From Candidatus Krumholzibacteriia bacterium (GTDB taxonomy: Bacteria > Krumholzibacteriota > Krumholzibacteriia > Krumholzibacteriales > Krumholzibacteriaceae), in assembly GCA_028706585.1 (NCBI GenBank), contig JAQTVX010000048.1, forward strand, positions 1-10,975: DNA of 10,975 bases, read 5' to 3'. The notes under the pieces were generated by a model. The model had not been told where the DNA came from. It saw only the letters and a program-made list of their open reading frames with translations, and did not search any database. Shown here piece by piece: positions 1-7,107 of the stretch (positions within the stretch are counted from its first letter, which is position 1; each line of letters opens with the position of its first letter). Both the position numbers and the translations under genes were made by a program.

Positions 1-1032
1 ACGACGCCGAATATATTCGCCCTCGGTCGCGAGTCCTCAGTGCTTCTCAATCACTTGAGCTCCGGTAACCAGACGACCTGCGGGATCTTCGGTCTGTTCT
101 ACGGGCTGCATCCGACGTACTGGACGGCCGTGAAGGCGAACAGCGCCTCCATTGATAATCCCATTCTCATCGACGTTTTGAAGAAGCGCGGCTACGCATT
201 CGGCATCTTTGCCAGGTCGAACTTCGAGCGCCACAAGATCAAGGACACGATCTTCAATGGCATCGAGGTGCACGAGGAGTTCGCCGGAAGGACCATCCCG
301 GAGCAGGACATGGATATGAACCGGCAGATCATAGGATTCATGGAGGATCAGGCGCGACTCGGGAAGCCATTCATGGCTCTCGCTTTCTACAAGTCGTGCC
401 ATGCGCCCTACGAATACCCACGCGAGCACGCGATTTTCGGAGACACCAAGAATGTGGGTTTGACCCTGACCGGTGACACCGATCCAGCCCCGTACTTGAA
501 CGACTACCACAATGCGGTCCATTTCGTTGATGCGCTCGCGGGCGAGATCATCGACGGCCTGAAGGCGCTGGGCGTGTTGGAGAGAACGGTGGTCGTCGTC
601 ACGACGGATCACGGCGAATCGTTCAACGAGGGCGGGGCCAATTTCTGGGGCCACGGCAGCAGTTTCACCCAGGATCAGATCAAGGTGCCCATGATTCTCC
701 ATGCTCCCGGACGGCCGCCGCAGCGGATCGAGCTGAGGACGTCGCATATCGACCTGGCTCCGACTCTTCTCCACGATTATTTCGGCTGCACGAGCGACGT
801 CCGAGAGTACAGCAACGGAAGAAATCTTTTCGACGGCACGCAGGGCCAGCGGCCGCTCGTAATCGGCAGCTACGTTACCCATGCCTTCGTTTTCGGGGAT
901 GACGTGTACGAGATTCTTCCCGCATACACGAAAAAGTACAAGTTGAACGACGTGCGTGAGGCGGCGTCCCAGCCCCCCGCGGATGCACTCAAGACGGTCA
1001 TGGACGAGATCAACCGATTCATAGCTCGATGA
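1..1032 (+). CDS. YejM/PbgA-like sulfatase-fold membrane protein, C-terminal part (5' end outside window)
   Basis: The frame is open from base 1 and stops with TGA at 1030-1032, so only the C-terminal 343 residues are present. The translation opens with TPNIFAL, and the run SGNQTTCGIFGLFYGLHPTYW follows; these match the alkaline-phosphatase/sulfatase superfamily around the nucleophile position. The Thr pair near window codons 25-26 sits where Thr-type members (LtaS, YejM) carry their Thr instead of the Cys/Ser of true sulfatases. The metal-ligand region TTDHGESFNE (from about 601) and WGHGSSFT (about 646-669) is intact, followed by VPMILHAPG. This combination is typical of the periplasmic domain of YejM/PbgA/LapC, an inner-membrane protein that controls LPS synthesis in enterobacteria. 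The expected N-terminal membrane helices would lie upstream, unseen. Phosphoglycerol- or phosphoethanolamine-transferase relatives are the alternative. Family is secure; exact role is not. Confidence 0.85.
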   Translation, partial: TTPNIFALGRESSVLLNHLSSGNQTTCGIFGLFYGLHPTYWTAVKANSASIDNPILIDVLKKRGYAFGIFARSNFERHKIKDTIFNGIEVHEEFAGRTIPEQDMDMNRQIIGFMEDQARLGKPFMALAFYKSCHAPYEYPREHAIFGDTKNVGLTLTGDTDPAPYLNDYHNAVHFVDALAGEIIDGLKALGVLERTVVVVTTDHGESFNEGGANFWGHGSSFTQDQIKVPMILHAPGRPPQRIELRTSHIDLAPTLLHDYFGCTSDVREYSNGRNLFDGTQGQRPLVIGSYVTHAFVFGDDVYEILPAYTKKYKLNDVREAASQPPADALKTVMDEINRFIAR

Positions 1033-1108
1033 TCCATTGTTCTGGCCCGTCGCCTCGATTCGTTGCCGCGGCAGAGGTAAAGCGCGTGCGACGGTTCGCG
1101 ATGGTTGT

Positions 1109-1137
1109 TTGACCGGTCCGGAAGCCTTTGCTAGAAT
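1109..1137 (+). promoter_or_regulatory. sigma70-type promoter of the metallophosphoesterase gene
   Basis: TTGACC (1109-1114), a 17-nt spacer, and TAGAAT (1132-1137) match the consensus at 5/6 and 5/6 positions. Transcription would begin near 1144, giving a leader of about 36 nt before the ATG at 1180. It lies in the 147-bp gap after the sulfatase-like gene, so the phosphoesterase probably has its own transcript. Confidence 0.7.
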
Positions 1138-1160
1138 AGCCGCATTGTCTCCGTGGGATT

Positions 1161-1170
1161 GAGGAGAGAG
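1161..1170 (+). promoter_or_regulatory. ribosome binding site that decides the start at 1180
   Basis: The purine run GAGGAGAGAG ends 9 nt before the ATG at 1180. An in-frame GTG at 1153 lies upstream of this run and only about 9 nt after the predicted transcription start, so it has no room for a Shine-Dalgarno sequence. This supports the ATG. Confidence 0.65.
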
Positions 1171-1179
1171 AGCGGGCCA

Positions 1180-2028
1180 ATGACGGGTTGTTTTTTCGTA
1201 TCGGATCTGCACGGCAAGGTGGAACGCTATCGAAAGCTCTTCGACGCGATTGCGGCCGAGGAGCCGCGCGCCGTTTTCATCGGCGGAGATATCCTGCCCA
1301 ATTTCGGCTACGTGGACACGCAGGATGATTTCCTCGAGGATTTTCTATTCGCCGAGCTGGTCCGCCTGCGGATCGATCTCGGCGAAACCTACCCGAGTGT
1401 GTTCATTATCCTCGGAAACGATGATGGGCGCGCCGTCGAAAAGTCATTGATAGAAGCCTCTGCGGACGGTCTCCTGTCCTATATGCACGGGAGGAAGGGA
1501 TTGTTCGAACGGTGGACCGTGTACGGGTACTCGCACTCCCCGCCAAGCCCTTTCTTGCTCAAGGACTGGGAACGGTACGACGTTTCCCGGTTCGTCGATC
1601 CGGGGTGCGTCTCTCCTGAGGAGGGGATGCGAACCGTGCCGATCTCGCCCGATGAGGCGCGGTTCGAGACGATCGCCCGGGATCTCGAAACGCTCGCGGG
1701 GTCGGACGATCTGGAGAACGCCGTGTTCCTCTTCCACGCGCCGCCCCACAAGAGCAATCTTGATCGCGCCGGTCTCGATGGACGGCACGTCGATCACGCG
1801 CCGCTCGACGTGCACGTGGGGAGCATCGCGATCCGCCGCTTCATTGAAACGAGGCAGCCGCTTCTCACCCTTCATGGCCACGTACACGAATCGGCGCGGA
1901 TCACCGGTTCCTGGCGCGAGCGCTTCGGGCGCACCGTCGCGCTGTCGGCGGCGCATGACGGCCCCGAGCTCGCCCTGGTGCGTTTCGATCTTGAAGATCC
2001 CGCAAGCGCCGCGCGGGAACTTCTGTAA
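1180..2028 (+). CDS. calcineurin-like metallophosphoesterase
   Basis: A 282-residue protein with the complete metallophosphoesterase metal-site signature in order: D-L-H (D9, H11), G-G-D (35-37), G-N-D (79-81), a histidine-bearing segment F-H-A-P-P-H (H186, H190) and G-H-V-H (233-236). These residues normally bind two metal ions for phosphomonoester or phosphodiester hydrolysis. There is no signal peptide or membrane segment, so it is probably cytoplasmic. The size and spacing fit small single-domain bacterial/archaeal phosphoesterases of the Icc/YfcE-like group; the substrate cannot be told from sequence. The segment between the GND motif and the catalytic histidines is fairly long and aromatic (about 100-150) and could shape substrate choice. 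ATG 1180 is preferred over GTG 1153 because of the promoter and ribosome binding site positions. The gene converges on the next one, with only 19 bp between the two stop codons. Confidence 0.88.
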   Translation: MTGCFFVSDLHGKVERYRKLFDAIAAEEPRAVFIGGDILPNFGYVDTQDDFLEDFLFAELVRLRIDLGETYPSVFIILGNDDGRAVEKSLIEASADGLLSYMHGRKGLFERWTVYGYSHSPPSPFLLKDWERYDVSRFVDPGCVSPEEGMRTVPISPDEARFETIARDLETLAGSDDLENAVFLFHAPPHKSNLDRAGLDGRHVDHAPLDVHVGSIAIRRFIETRQPLLTLHGHVHESARITGSWRERFGRTVALSAAHDGPELALVRFDLEDPASAARELL

Positions 2029-2047
2029 CATTATATGGCACAAGTGA

Positions 2048-5000
2048 TTACGATTTTTTCTTCATAGGGAGCGGACGGGCCGCGTCGGTCACGGCGCCTA
2101 TCTTCACCGCAAAACTGGTCTTTTTCCGGATATCGTCATCCGTGATTATGTGGACGTCGAGAAGGCCTCCTGTCCGGTAACCGGTCTGCAGGTAGTTCAT
2201 TTCATCCAGGCAAAGGCTCCAACCCTCGAGCCAGAGCACGAGCTCTTGGCGCTGCGGTTCCGTGCCGCGAAAGTGGACGATGATGTCTATGTCGCTGCCG
2301 AGCCCGGCGGTTGCATTCTTCGTGCTACCGAACACGTAGAATCCGGCAACGCCGAAACGTTCCGGGTCGAGTTGCGACGCGATGTGCTCCGCCATGCGGA
2401 GTCGCCATGTCCAAAGGTGATCGCTCGGCCTGCCGCCGTCTATGCTCGGCGTATCGATGCGCTCTCCCCCGGACTCCGGCGCGGCGAGAATACCTACAGC
2501 TTCTCCAAGCTCGGCGTTCATCAGGACTTTCAGGATCTTACCGCTGGTCGCCTGCGGGACATCGATGAGCCGCACGACGTCGGCTAGGTGGGCGAACTCA
2601 GGCAGTACCTCGGGCAGAATATTAGGCGCGCCTAGAAGGAAACACTCGTTGAAGACGATTCCATCGTCATCGGGGAAGAGCGGCAGATAGCGAATCTGCC
2701 CCTCCACGAGATCCTGGAAGAAGTGCGTGCCGAAGGAGAGGTCGGGCATGTAGTTGCCCTTCTTTCGGGCGATTTCGATGAGGACGGCCGTGTTGTTTAT
2801 ATCGGAGTATGTGACGTTCACCCCGAGCTTGATGTCTCCGCGGCTTCCCCATCTGCCTGGTCCCATGAGGATGAATTGCCGCTTGGGGAGAAGCTTGTTG
2901 AGATGCCCCACGGCCCTGCCGACGGCCACGAGATCCTCGCGCTCGGAAAGCTCTCCATACTTGAGCGGATCGACATAGACGATGTGCGTGATGTCCGGAA
3001 CGCGCCCGTTCGAAATATATCGCTTCGCCGAAAAAATGGCCCTATCGGCAGGGATATCCTGTGGTATGGGAGCGGGAGCGCTGGCCTGCGAAAAACTCTG
3101 CGGACGGCACTGCAGAAGGTAGAAATCGGTTCCGTCGTGCGCAAACTCGATATCGACTGGTGCGCCGAGCTTCTCCTCGAGCAGCTTGAGGATGCCGTGG
3201 ACCTGTTTCACGAAAGGCGTCTCGCCGATGAGACCGTCCAGAGTGAATGGAAGGTCATCATGCTCGAAATCAATGCTCATCGCCATTGGCTTCCGCAGGC
3301 TGTGTCCGTCGTAGATCGAGACCATCTTCTCGACCAGCGGGAGCTCGGCGCCGTGCAACCGCAGCAGGTCTCGCGCGTCAATCGTTTCGAAGGAGTTGGT
3401 CTCCAGGTTGATCACGTCGATCTTTTTCGGCGAATAGTAGACGATCTCCTCCGTTGCCACGTTGACGCGCAGGCCCGGCTGCCCCGGCGCGACAAGAACC
3501 GGATAATCGTCGCTCACGCGATCCACGGCGCGAGTTCCGAGACCGGGAACCGTGCGGATGAGACCGTCCTCGCGTTTGATCCTGGGGGACCAGCGAAACT
3601 CATTTCTGCTGAATGCGACGCCGGCGAAGGAGGGGAGGAAATAGTGCCCCACGCGGCTCCCGATGACTCCCTGGATCATGACCCCCATCTCCTCGCTGAA
3701 ATCGAGGAGGCCGCGCTCGGCGCGGTACTCTATTGGGTCCGGGCCGAAGGTGGAGGCGTATACCTCGGCAATTGCATCGAGAAGGGCGTCGAGACGCTCC
3801 TGTTTGGTGCCCTGGTTCGCGAGGAAGAGGCTCTTGTATTTCCCCGAGAAGGCCGCTCCGAGGCTGTCCTCGAGGAGGCTGGAGCTGCGTATGATGAGAG
3901 GCATGCCTTCGAGCTCATCCAGCACCATGGAGAGACCCTGGATGACTTCCGGCGGGAACCGGCTGTTCTTGAACGTGAGGATCACGTGCGGGTATTCGAG
4001 GCGAACCTGGTCGATGTCCTTGTACTTCTGCTCGATGACCTCGTCGAGGTTGTTGTACCGCAAGAATCCGAGAAGCACGTCGGATGTGATGTACCAGCTC
4101 TTCGGCACCTTCACGTTCGCGAAGAGCGGATCGGTGCCGTATGATTTCTTGATGATCTGCTGCGCGAGGAAGAGCCCCGCGCATTTGCCGCCCAGCTGTC
4201 CGTGGCTGTCCGGGGTATAGATGATCCGATCGAGAATCTCGAAGAAATCGCGGATCTCGATATATTTCTTTGCGACGTTGATGAAAATGAGTTGTCGCGA
4301 GAGAAACCGAGTGATAAGGGAAACGACCACGCCTTTTCTCGCTGCCGGCGATAGATCGCTGCCTTTGGGCGACGTGTCCCGGTACTGCCGGAGCGCGCCG
4401 ATCACCTCGGCGAGACTGATGTTGGGGTTGCCGACGCGCAGAAGGTATCCAAGCCTGTCGTCCTGAATCCACTTGCGGAGGAAGGCGAGCAGCTGCTCGT
4501 TGGTGTATTCCTTCGTGGCGATGTGGAAGATCTCGTCGCTCAGGCGGTCTGTGATCTCGAGCGAATGGATTTGATACGGCTTATTCGCCTCCCATTCGGG
4601 TCCTGCCTCGAAATCGAGGTCGGCGGGGGCGAGCGTATTTCGCAACTGCTCCGCCTCGGCGACCCCGCTCCAGCAGAGCTGGTTCAGCATCTTCTCGGAG
4701 ACGCTTTCGAAAAGGTTTCGGTCGGTATGATGCAGGAGATTGAGGATGACCCTCCATTCACCCGTGCTTTCCCGCGGCTGTTCCTCGCGCCGCTCCTCGG
4801 CTGCCTCAAGCAACTGCTGATGGAGAATGAAGTTACCGATCCGATCGGCAACCGTTTTCAGAAGGCGTTTCTCCTGCTTGAGGAAGGGACCCTCGTCGGC
4901 GGTGGGCATCTCCTTCGAGTAGAAGACGCGGATCTCGCCTTCCTTTCTGTCCTCGACGAAGATCTCCGCGGTCATCACCCATGGGGTCTCGACGAAGCCG

Positions 5001-5221
5001 GGGACAAAATAGCTCTCGGATCCTATTGTCAGCTTTGCGTTGCAGATATTCGGATACTGCCATCCCGATGGAATGGTCTCTATGATTCGGCGGAACACCT
5101 TGTCCCGCGGCGCATCCGGCTCGACCAGGAGCTCCTCGATGTTGTAGAGGCACTCCAGCTCCTTCTCGCGCTCGCGGAAGAAATGAACGAGATCGTCGGC
5201 TTTGTTCTTGCGGTCAGTCAT
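2048..5221 (-). CDS. multidomain PPDK-N-like ATP-grasp protein with GAF-like N-terminus and C-terminal nucleotidyltransferase
   Basis: A 1057-residue protein. Residues about 20-140 resemble the GAF-like sensor region found in some histidine kinases (ECLYNIEELL, WQYPNI). Residues about 155-335 are a helical region containing LNQLCWSGV. Residues about 340-710 form the PEP-synthase/PPDK ATP-grasp domain: GGK (344-346), RSSSLLED (445-452), AAFSGKY, E692 and LLQCRP (702-707). No phosphohistidine motif (GGxxSHAA type) or PEP-binding barrel follows. Instead there is a module with GPGRWG (787-792) and SFGTHFF (829-835), shared with the adjacent 585-residue protein. Residues about 955-1030 carry a nucleotidyltransferase signature: GS (965-966), ten residues, D977-x-D979, and a likely third Asp at 1022. 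The start overlaps the end of the upstream gene by 8 nt. No transmembrane segment is apparent, so it is probably cytosolic. Function is unknown; annotation as PEP synthase or PPDK would be misleading. Confidence 0.85.
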   Translation of the reverse strand: MTDRKNKADDLVHFFREREKELECLYNIEELLVEPDAPRDKVFRRIIETIPSGWQYPNICNAKLTIGSESYFVPGFVETPWVMTAEIFVEDRKEGEIRVFYSKEMPTADEGPFLKQEKRLLKTVADRIGNFILHQQLLEAAEERREEQPRESTGEWRVILNLLHHTDRNLFESVSEKMLNQLCWSGVAEAEQLRNTLAPADLDFEAGPEWEANKPYQIHSLEITDRLSDEIFHIATKEYTNEQLLAFLRKWIQDDRLGYLLRVGNPNISLAEVIGALRQYRDTSPKGSDLSPAARKGVVVSLITRFLSRQLIFINVAKKYIEIRDFFEILDRIIYTPDSHGQLGGKCAGLFLAQQIIKKSYGTDPLFANVKVPKSWYITSDVLLGFLRYNNLDEVIEQKYKDIDQVRLEYPHVILTFKNSRFPPEVIQGLSMVLDELEGMPLIIRSSSLLEDSLGAAFSGKYKSLFLANQGTKQERLDALLDAIAEVYASTFGPDPIEYRAERGLLDFSEEMGVMIQGVIGSRVGHYFLPSFAGVAFSRNEFRWSPRIKREDGLIRTVPGLGTRAVDRVSDDYPVLVAPGQPGLRVNVATEEIVYYSPKKIDVINLETNSFETIDARDLLRLHGAELPLVEKMVSIYDGHSLRKPMAMSIDFEHDDLPFTLDGLIGETPFVKQVHGILKLLEEKLGAPVDIEFAHDGTDFYLLQCRPQSFSQASAPAPIPQDIPADRAIFSAKRYISNGRVPDITHIVYVDPLKYGELSEREDLVAVGRAVGHLNKLLPKRQFILMGPGRWGSRGDIKLGVNVTYSDINNTAVLIEIARKKGNYMPDLSFGTHFFQDLVEGQIRYLPLFPDDDGIVFNECFLLGAPNILPEVLPEFAHLADVVRLIDVPQATSGKILKVLMNAELGEAVGILAAPESGGERIDTPSIDGGRPSDHLWTWRLRMAEHIASQLDPERFGVAGFYVFGSTKNATAGLGSDIDIIVHFRGTEPQRQELVLWLEGWSLCLDEMNYLQTGYRTGGLLDVHIITDDDIRKKTSFAVKIGAVTDAARPLPMKKKS

Positions 5222-6971
5222 GCATTATCACTCCCCGACCGTTCCGGCCGTCGACCTTGACGATGAGCGGTCTCGCGAGCTCCACGTGCCTCACGAAATG
5301 CGTTTCGGAGACGGTCGGCTGTCTCATGAGCCATTTCCAATCGATACGGTACTCGGTCCCGTGCGGGATCGAGAAGTAAAATATCTTGAAGCTCGTCACG
5401 TTGTGGAAAAAGTGCGATCCCTGGCTCATGATGATATTGAGGTTTGCGAGCGCGGCTTCGACGATCACTTTCGCCCCCGATATCTGTCCGAAATCGACCG
5501 GAATGCCCGCCGGGGGATCCGTCGTGCCCCATCGCCCGAATCCGATGAGCAGGTATGGTTTCTTCGCATCGACGAGCCGCCTGTTGAAGGGTTCGATCTC
5601 GGCGGCTATCTGCGGCGTCTTCATCGTGTCGAATCTCTCGGGATTGACAAACACGATGTCCTTGATCGTATCGAGAGAGCCGTTTCCAAGAACGGTTTCC
5701 GAGGAAAGGAGCACGCGATCGCCGGAGAGCTCGCCGTCGGAGATATCAACCTCGGCTTGCGAGACGACCATTGGACGAACCTGCAGAAAGCCGAAGCGGG
5801 CCGGATCACAGGTCTCCCGATCCAGCGTGAGAGCGAACTCGATCTCGACCATCGCACCGAGCGTATCCTCGCACGCCGACTTGAGCGTTTTCAGAAGATC
5901 GTTGAGCGGCAGTATCCGATCCTTCAAGATGGGGGCGAAGTCGATGATTCGCGGCCCCGGCTCCTCGATGCCGCTCGTGACGCGGTCGTCGCGCGCCAGA
6001 TATGTCGAAGCGAGAAATCGCGTGGTGCCGTCGTACTCGGCATCGCCGAGGTCGTACGTTTCCATGTATTCGGTCTCCTTGATCGGATCATATGCGGTCG
6101 GCTTGCCCATGTTGACCGCCCAAAAGGAAGTCTGTGTGTGCTTGAGACGATCGTTCATCGACTTGAACGGCGGGTCCGCGGCCGGGTAGGCCGGAGAGAA
6201 AGACCAGGACACTCCCTCGTCAACGATCGTCCTGCCCAGGCCCAGGGCGAGCTCGGCGATGCCGTTCTCCGGCGTGCCGTGCCCGGTGGGGTAGAAGTTG
6301 TACGATCGAAGCACCCCCGATATGTGCGGATAGAATCTCTCGCCGAAGCGAGTGCCGACTACCTCCTGAATGACGACGGCCATCTTCTCGTCGATCGTCG
6401 CGTGGTGCGTCGCTCTCATGTAGTTCCGGGCCACCTTGAAGAAGGTCGAAGCGTAGACGAACTTGACCGCCTCGACGAGCTTCCGAAAGCGCGTATCGGC
6501 GTCGGGCTGGTTGTTCGGCACCATCTTTGTCGCGTATACGCTCGCGAAGGGTTCGAACATCGCGTCCTCCAGCATGCTCGAGGAGCGCACCGCCAGAGGC
6601 CTGTGCACCTGCTCGACCAGCGCGCGCAGATCGCCGGCGAGCCGGACGGGGATGTCAGCCCGTTGAAAGGCATGCGCGATTAGATCGTCGCGCGCATCGG
6701 AGTACGCGATCTCGAAAAGGCCGTTCTGCTTCATGAAGAGGTCGAAGAACTCGGTCGTGATTACGGTCAGCGTCGGGATGTCGACCGAAATGGCCGGTTC
6801 GAAGGACTCCTTGAGCTTCGACTCGAGGATTCCCCGCATCCGCGCGAGACCATGTGCCTTTCCGCCGAGCTCTCCCGAGCCGATGTAGGTGAAGCGATCG
6901 GCTCCGGTGAAGAAACACCGGTCGAATCGCGTGAGCGACTTATGATGGGGACTGTAGGGTTTTCTCCGCAT
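5214..6971 (-). CDS. PPDK-N-like (PEP/pyruvate-binding domain) protein, short paralogue
   Basis: A 585-residue relative of the 1057-residue neighbour. It starts almost at the ATP-grasp domain: ELGGKAHGL (34-42, K38), VRSSSMLED (128-136), E376/E378 and FLQVRP (395-400). It then has the same C-terminal module: GFGRWG (477-482) and SQGSHFF (516-522). It lacks the GAF-like region, the nucleotidyltransferase domain, and the phosphohistidine and PEP-barrel domains of true PEP synthase or PPDK, which are usually about 780-900 residues. In the flexible ATP loop it reads EPFASVY, where PPDK-like proteins and its partner have a glycine (AFSGKY). The start ATG at 6971 has a modest GGAA 7 nt upstream. 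Its stop overlaps the next gene by 8 nt, and it lies 136 bp after glutamate dehydrogenase on the same strand, so the three may form an operon. A regulatory or complex-forming partner of the larger protein is my inference. Confidence 0.83.
   Translation of the reverse strand: MRRKPYSPHHKSLTRFDRCFFTGADRFTYIGSGELGGKAHGLARMRGILESKLKESFEPAISVDIPTLTVITTEFFDLFMKQNGLFEIAYSDARDDLIAHAFQRADIPVRLAGDLRALVEQVHRPLAVRSSSMLEDAMFEPFASVYATKMVPNNQPDADTRFRKLVEAVKFVYASTFFKVARNYMRATHHATIDEKMAVVIQEVVGTRFGERFYPHISGVLRSYNFYPTGHGTPENGIAELALGLGRTIVDEGVSWSFSPAYPAADPPFKSMNDRLKHTQTSFWAVNMGKPTAYDPIKETEYMETYDLGDAEYDGTTRFLASTYLARDDRVTSGIEEPGPRIIDFAPILKDRILPLNDLLKTLKSACEDTLGAMVEIEFALTLDRETCDPARFGFLQVRPMVVSQAEVDISDGELSGDRVLLSSETVLGNGSLDTIKDIVFVNPERFDTMKTPQIAAEIEPFNRRLVDAKKPYLLIGFGRWGTTDPPAGIPVDFGQISGAKVIVEAALANLNIIMSQGSHFFHNVTSFKIFYFSIPHGTEYRIDWKWLMRQPTVSETHFVRHVELARPLIVKVDGRNGRGVIMHD
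5231..5236 (-). promoter_or_regulatory. internal Shine-Dalgarno for the 1057-residue gene
   Basis: GGGGAG on the minus strand lies 9 nt before the ATG at 5221, within the last codons of the upstream gene. With the 8-nt overlap (ATGACTGA, 5221-5214) this supports translational coupling of the two PPDK-like genes. Confidence 0.6.
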
Positions 6972-7024
6972 GTGGCATTTCCGCGGTCAGCATCACCGGA
7001 AAGCGGTCCGGCACAAGATCCGCA

Positions 7025-7060
7025 CGCGGCGCCGTCCGGACTTTGCAGCACGGCGCCGCG
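7025..7060 (-). terminator. GC-rich stem-loop between glutamate dehydrogenase and the PPDK-like genes
   Basis: Arms 7025-7035 (CGCGGCGCCGT) and 7050-7060 are perfect 11-bp inverted complements around a 14-nt loop, 47 nt after the gdhA stop. No T-run follows on the minus strand, so it is not a textbook intrinsic terminator. It could be a terminator lacking a U-tract, an RNA-stabilising 3' hairpin, or a partial attenuator between gdhA and the following two genes. Confidence 0.5.
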
Positions 7061-7107
7061 CGGAATCGTCAATCGTTTCGATGGATCACAGCCGTTCTGT
7101 CAGGTGC

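Noticed and set aside
1047..1094. CCGTCGC/GCGACGG inverted repeat and TGCCGCGGCA palindrome (1064-1073) as a terminator for the sulfatase-like gene
   Set aside because: The 7-bp arms have a 34-nt gap and no T-run follows, so this is not convincing as a terminator.
1153..1179. Upstream GTG start for the metallophosphoesterase
   Set aside because: It lies only about 9 nt after the predicted transcription start and has no ribosome binding site. The ATG at 1180 is well placed.
37..1212. Long minus-strand open frame opposite the sulfatase-like gene
   Set aside because: The opposite strand encodes recognisable sulfatase-fold motifs. The antisense translation has no recognisable domain and extends over the phosphoesterase promoter.
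2029..2047. Bidirectional terminator between the convergent genes
   Set aside because: Only 19 bp separate the stop codons and no inverted repeat is present.
2723..4144. 473-codon plus-strand open frame inside the 1057-residue gene
   Set aside because: Antisense shadow of a gene with clear ATP-grasp motifs. Such frames are common in GC-rich coding DNA.
2048..5221. Annotation as phosphoenolpyruvate synthase or pyruvate phosphate dikinase (ppsA/ppdK)
   Set aside because: Only the nucleotide-binding domain is shared. The phosphohistidine and PEP/pyruvate domains needed for those reactions are missing.
5202..6683. 493-codon plus-strand open frame inside the 585-residue gene
   Set aside because: Antisense shadow. 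The minus strand has PPDK-N motifs and a coherent start, while the plus frame shows only low-complexity charged residues.
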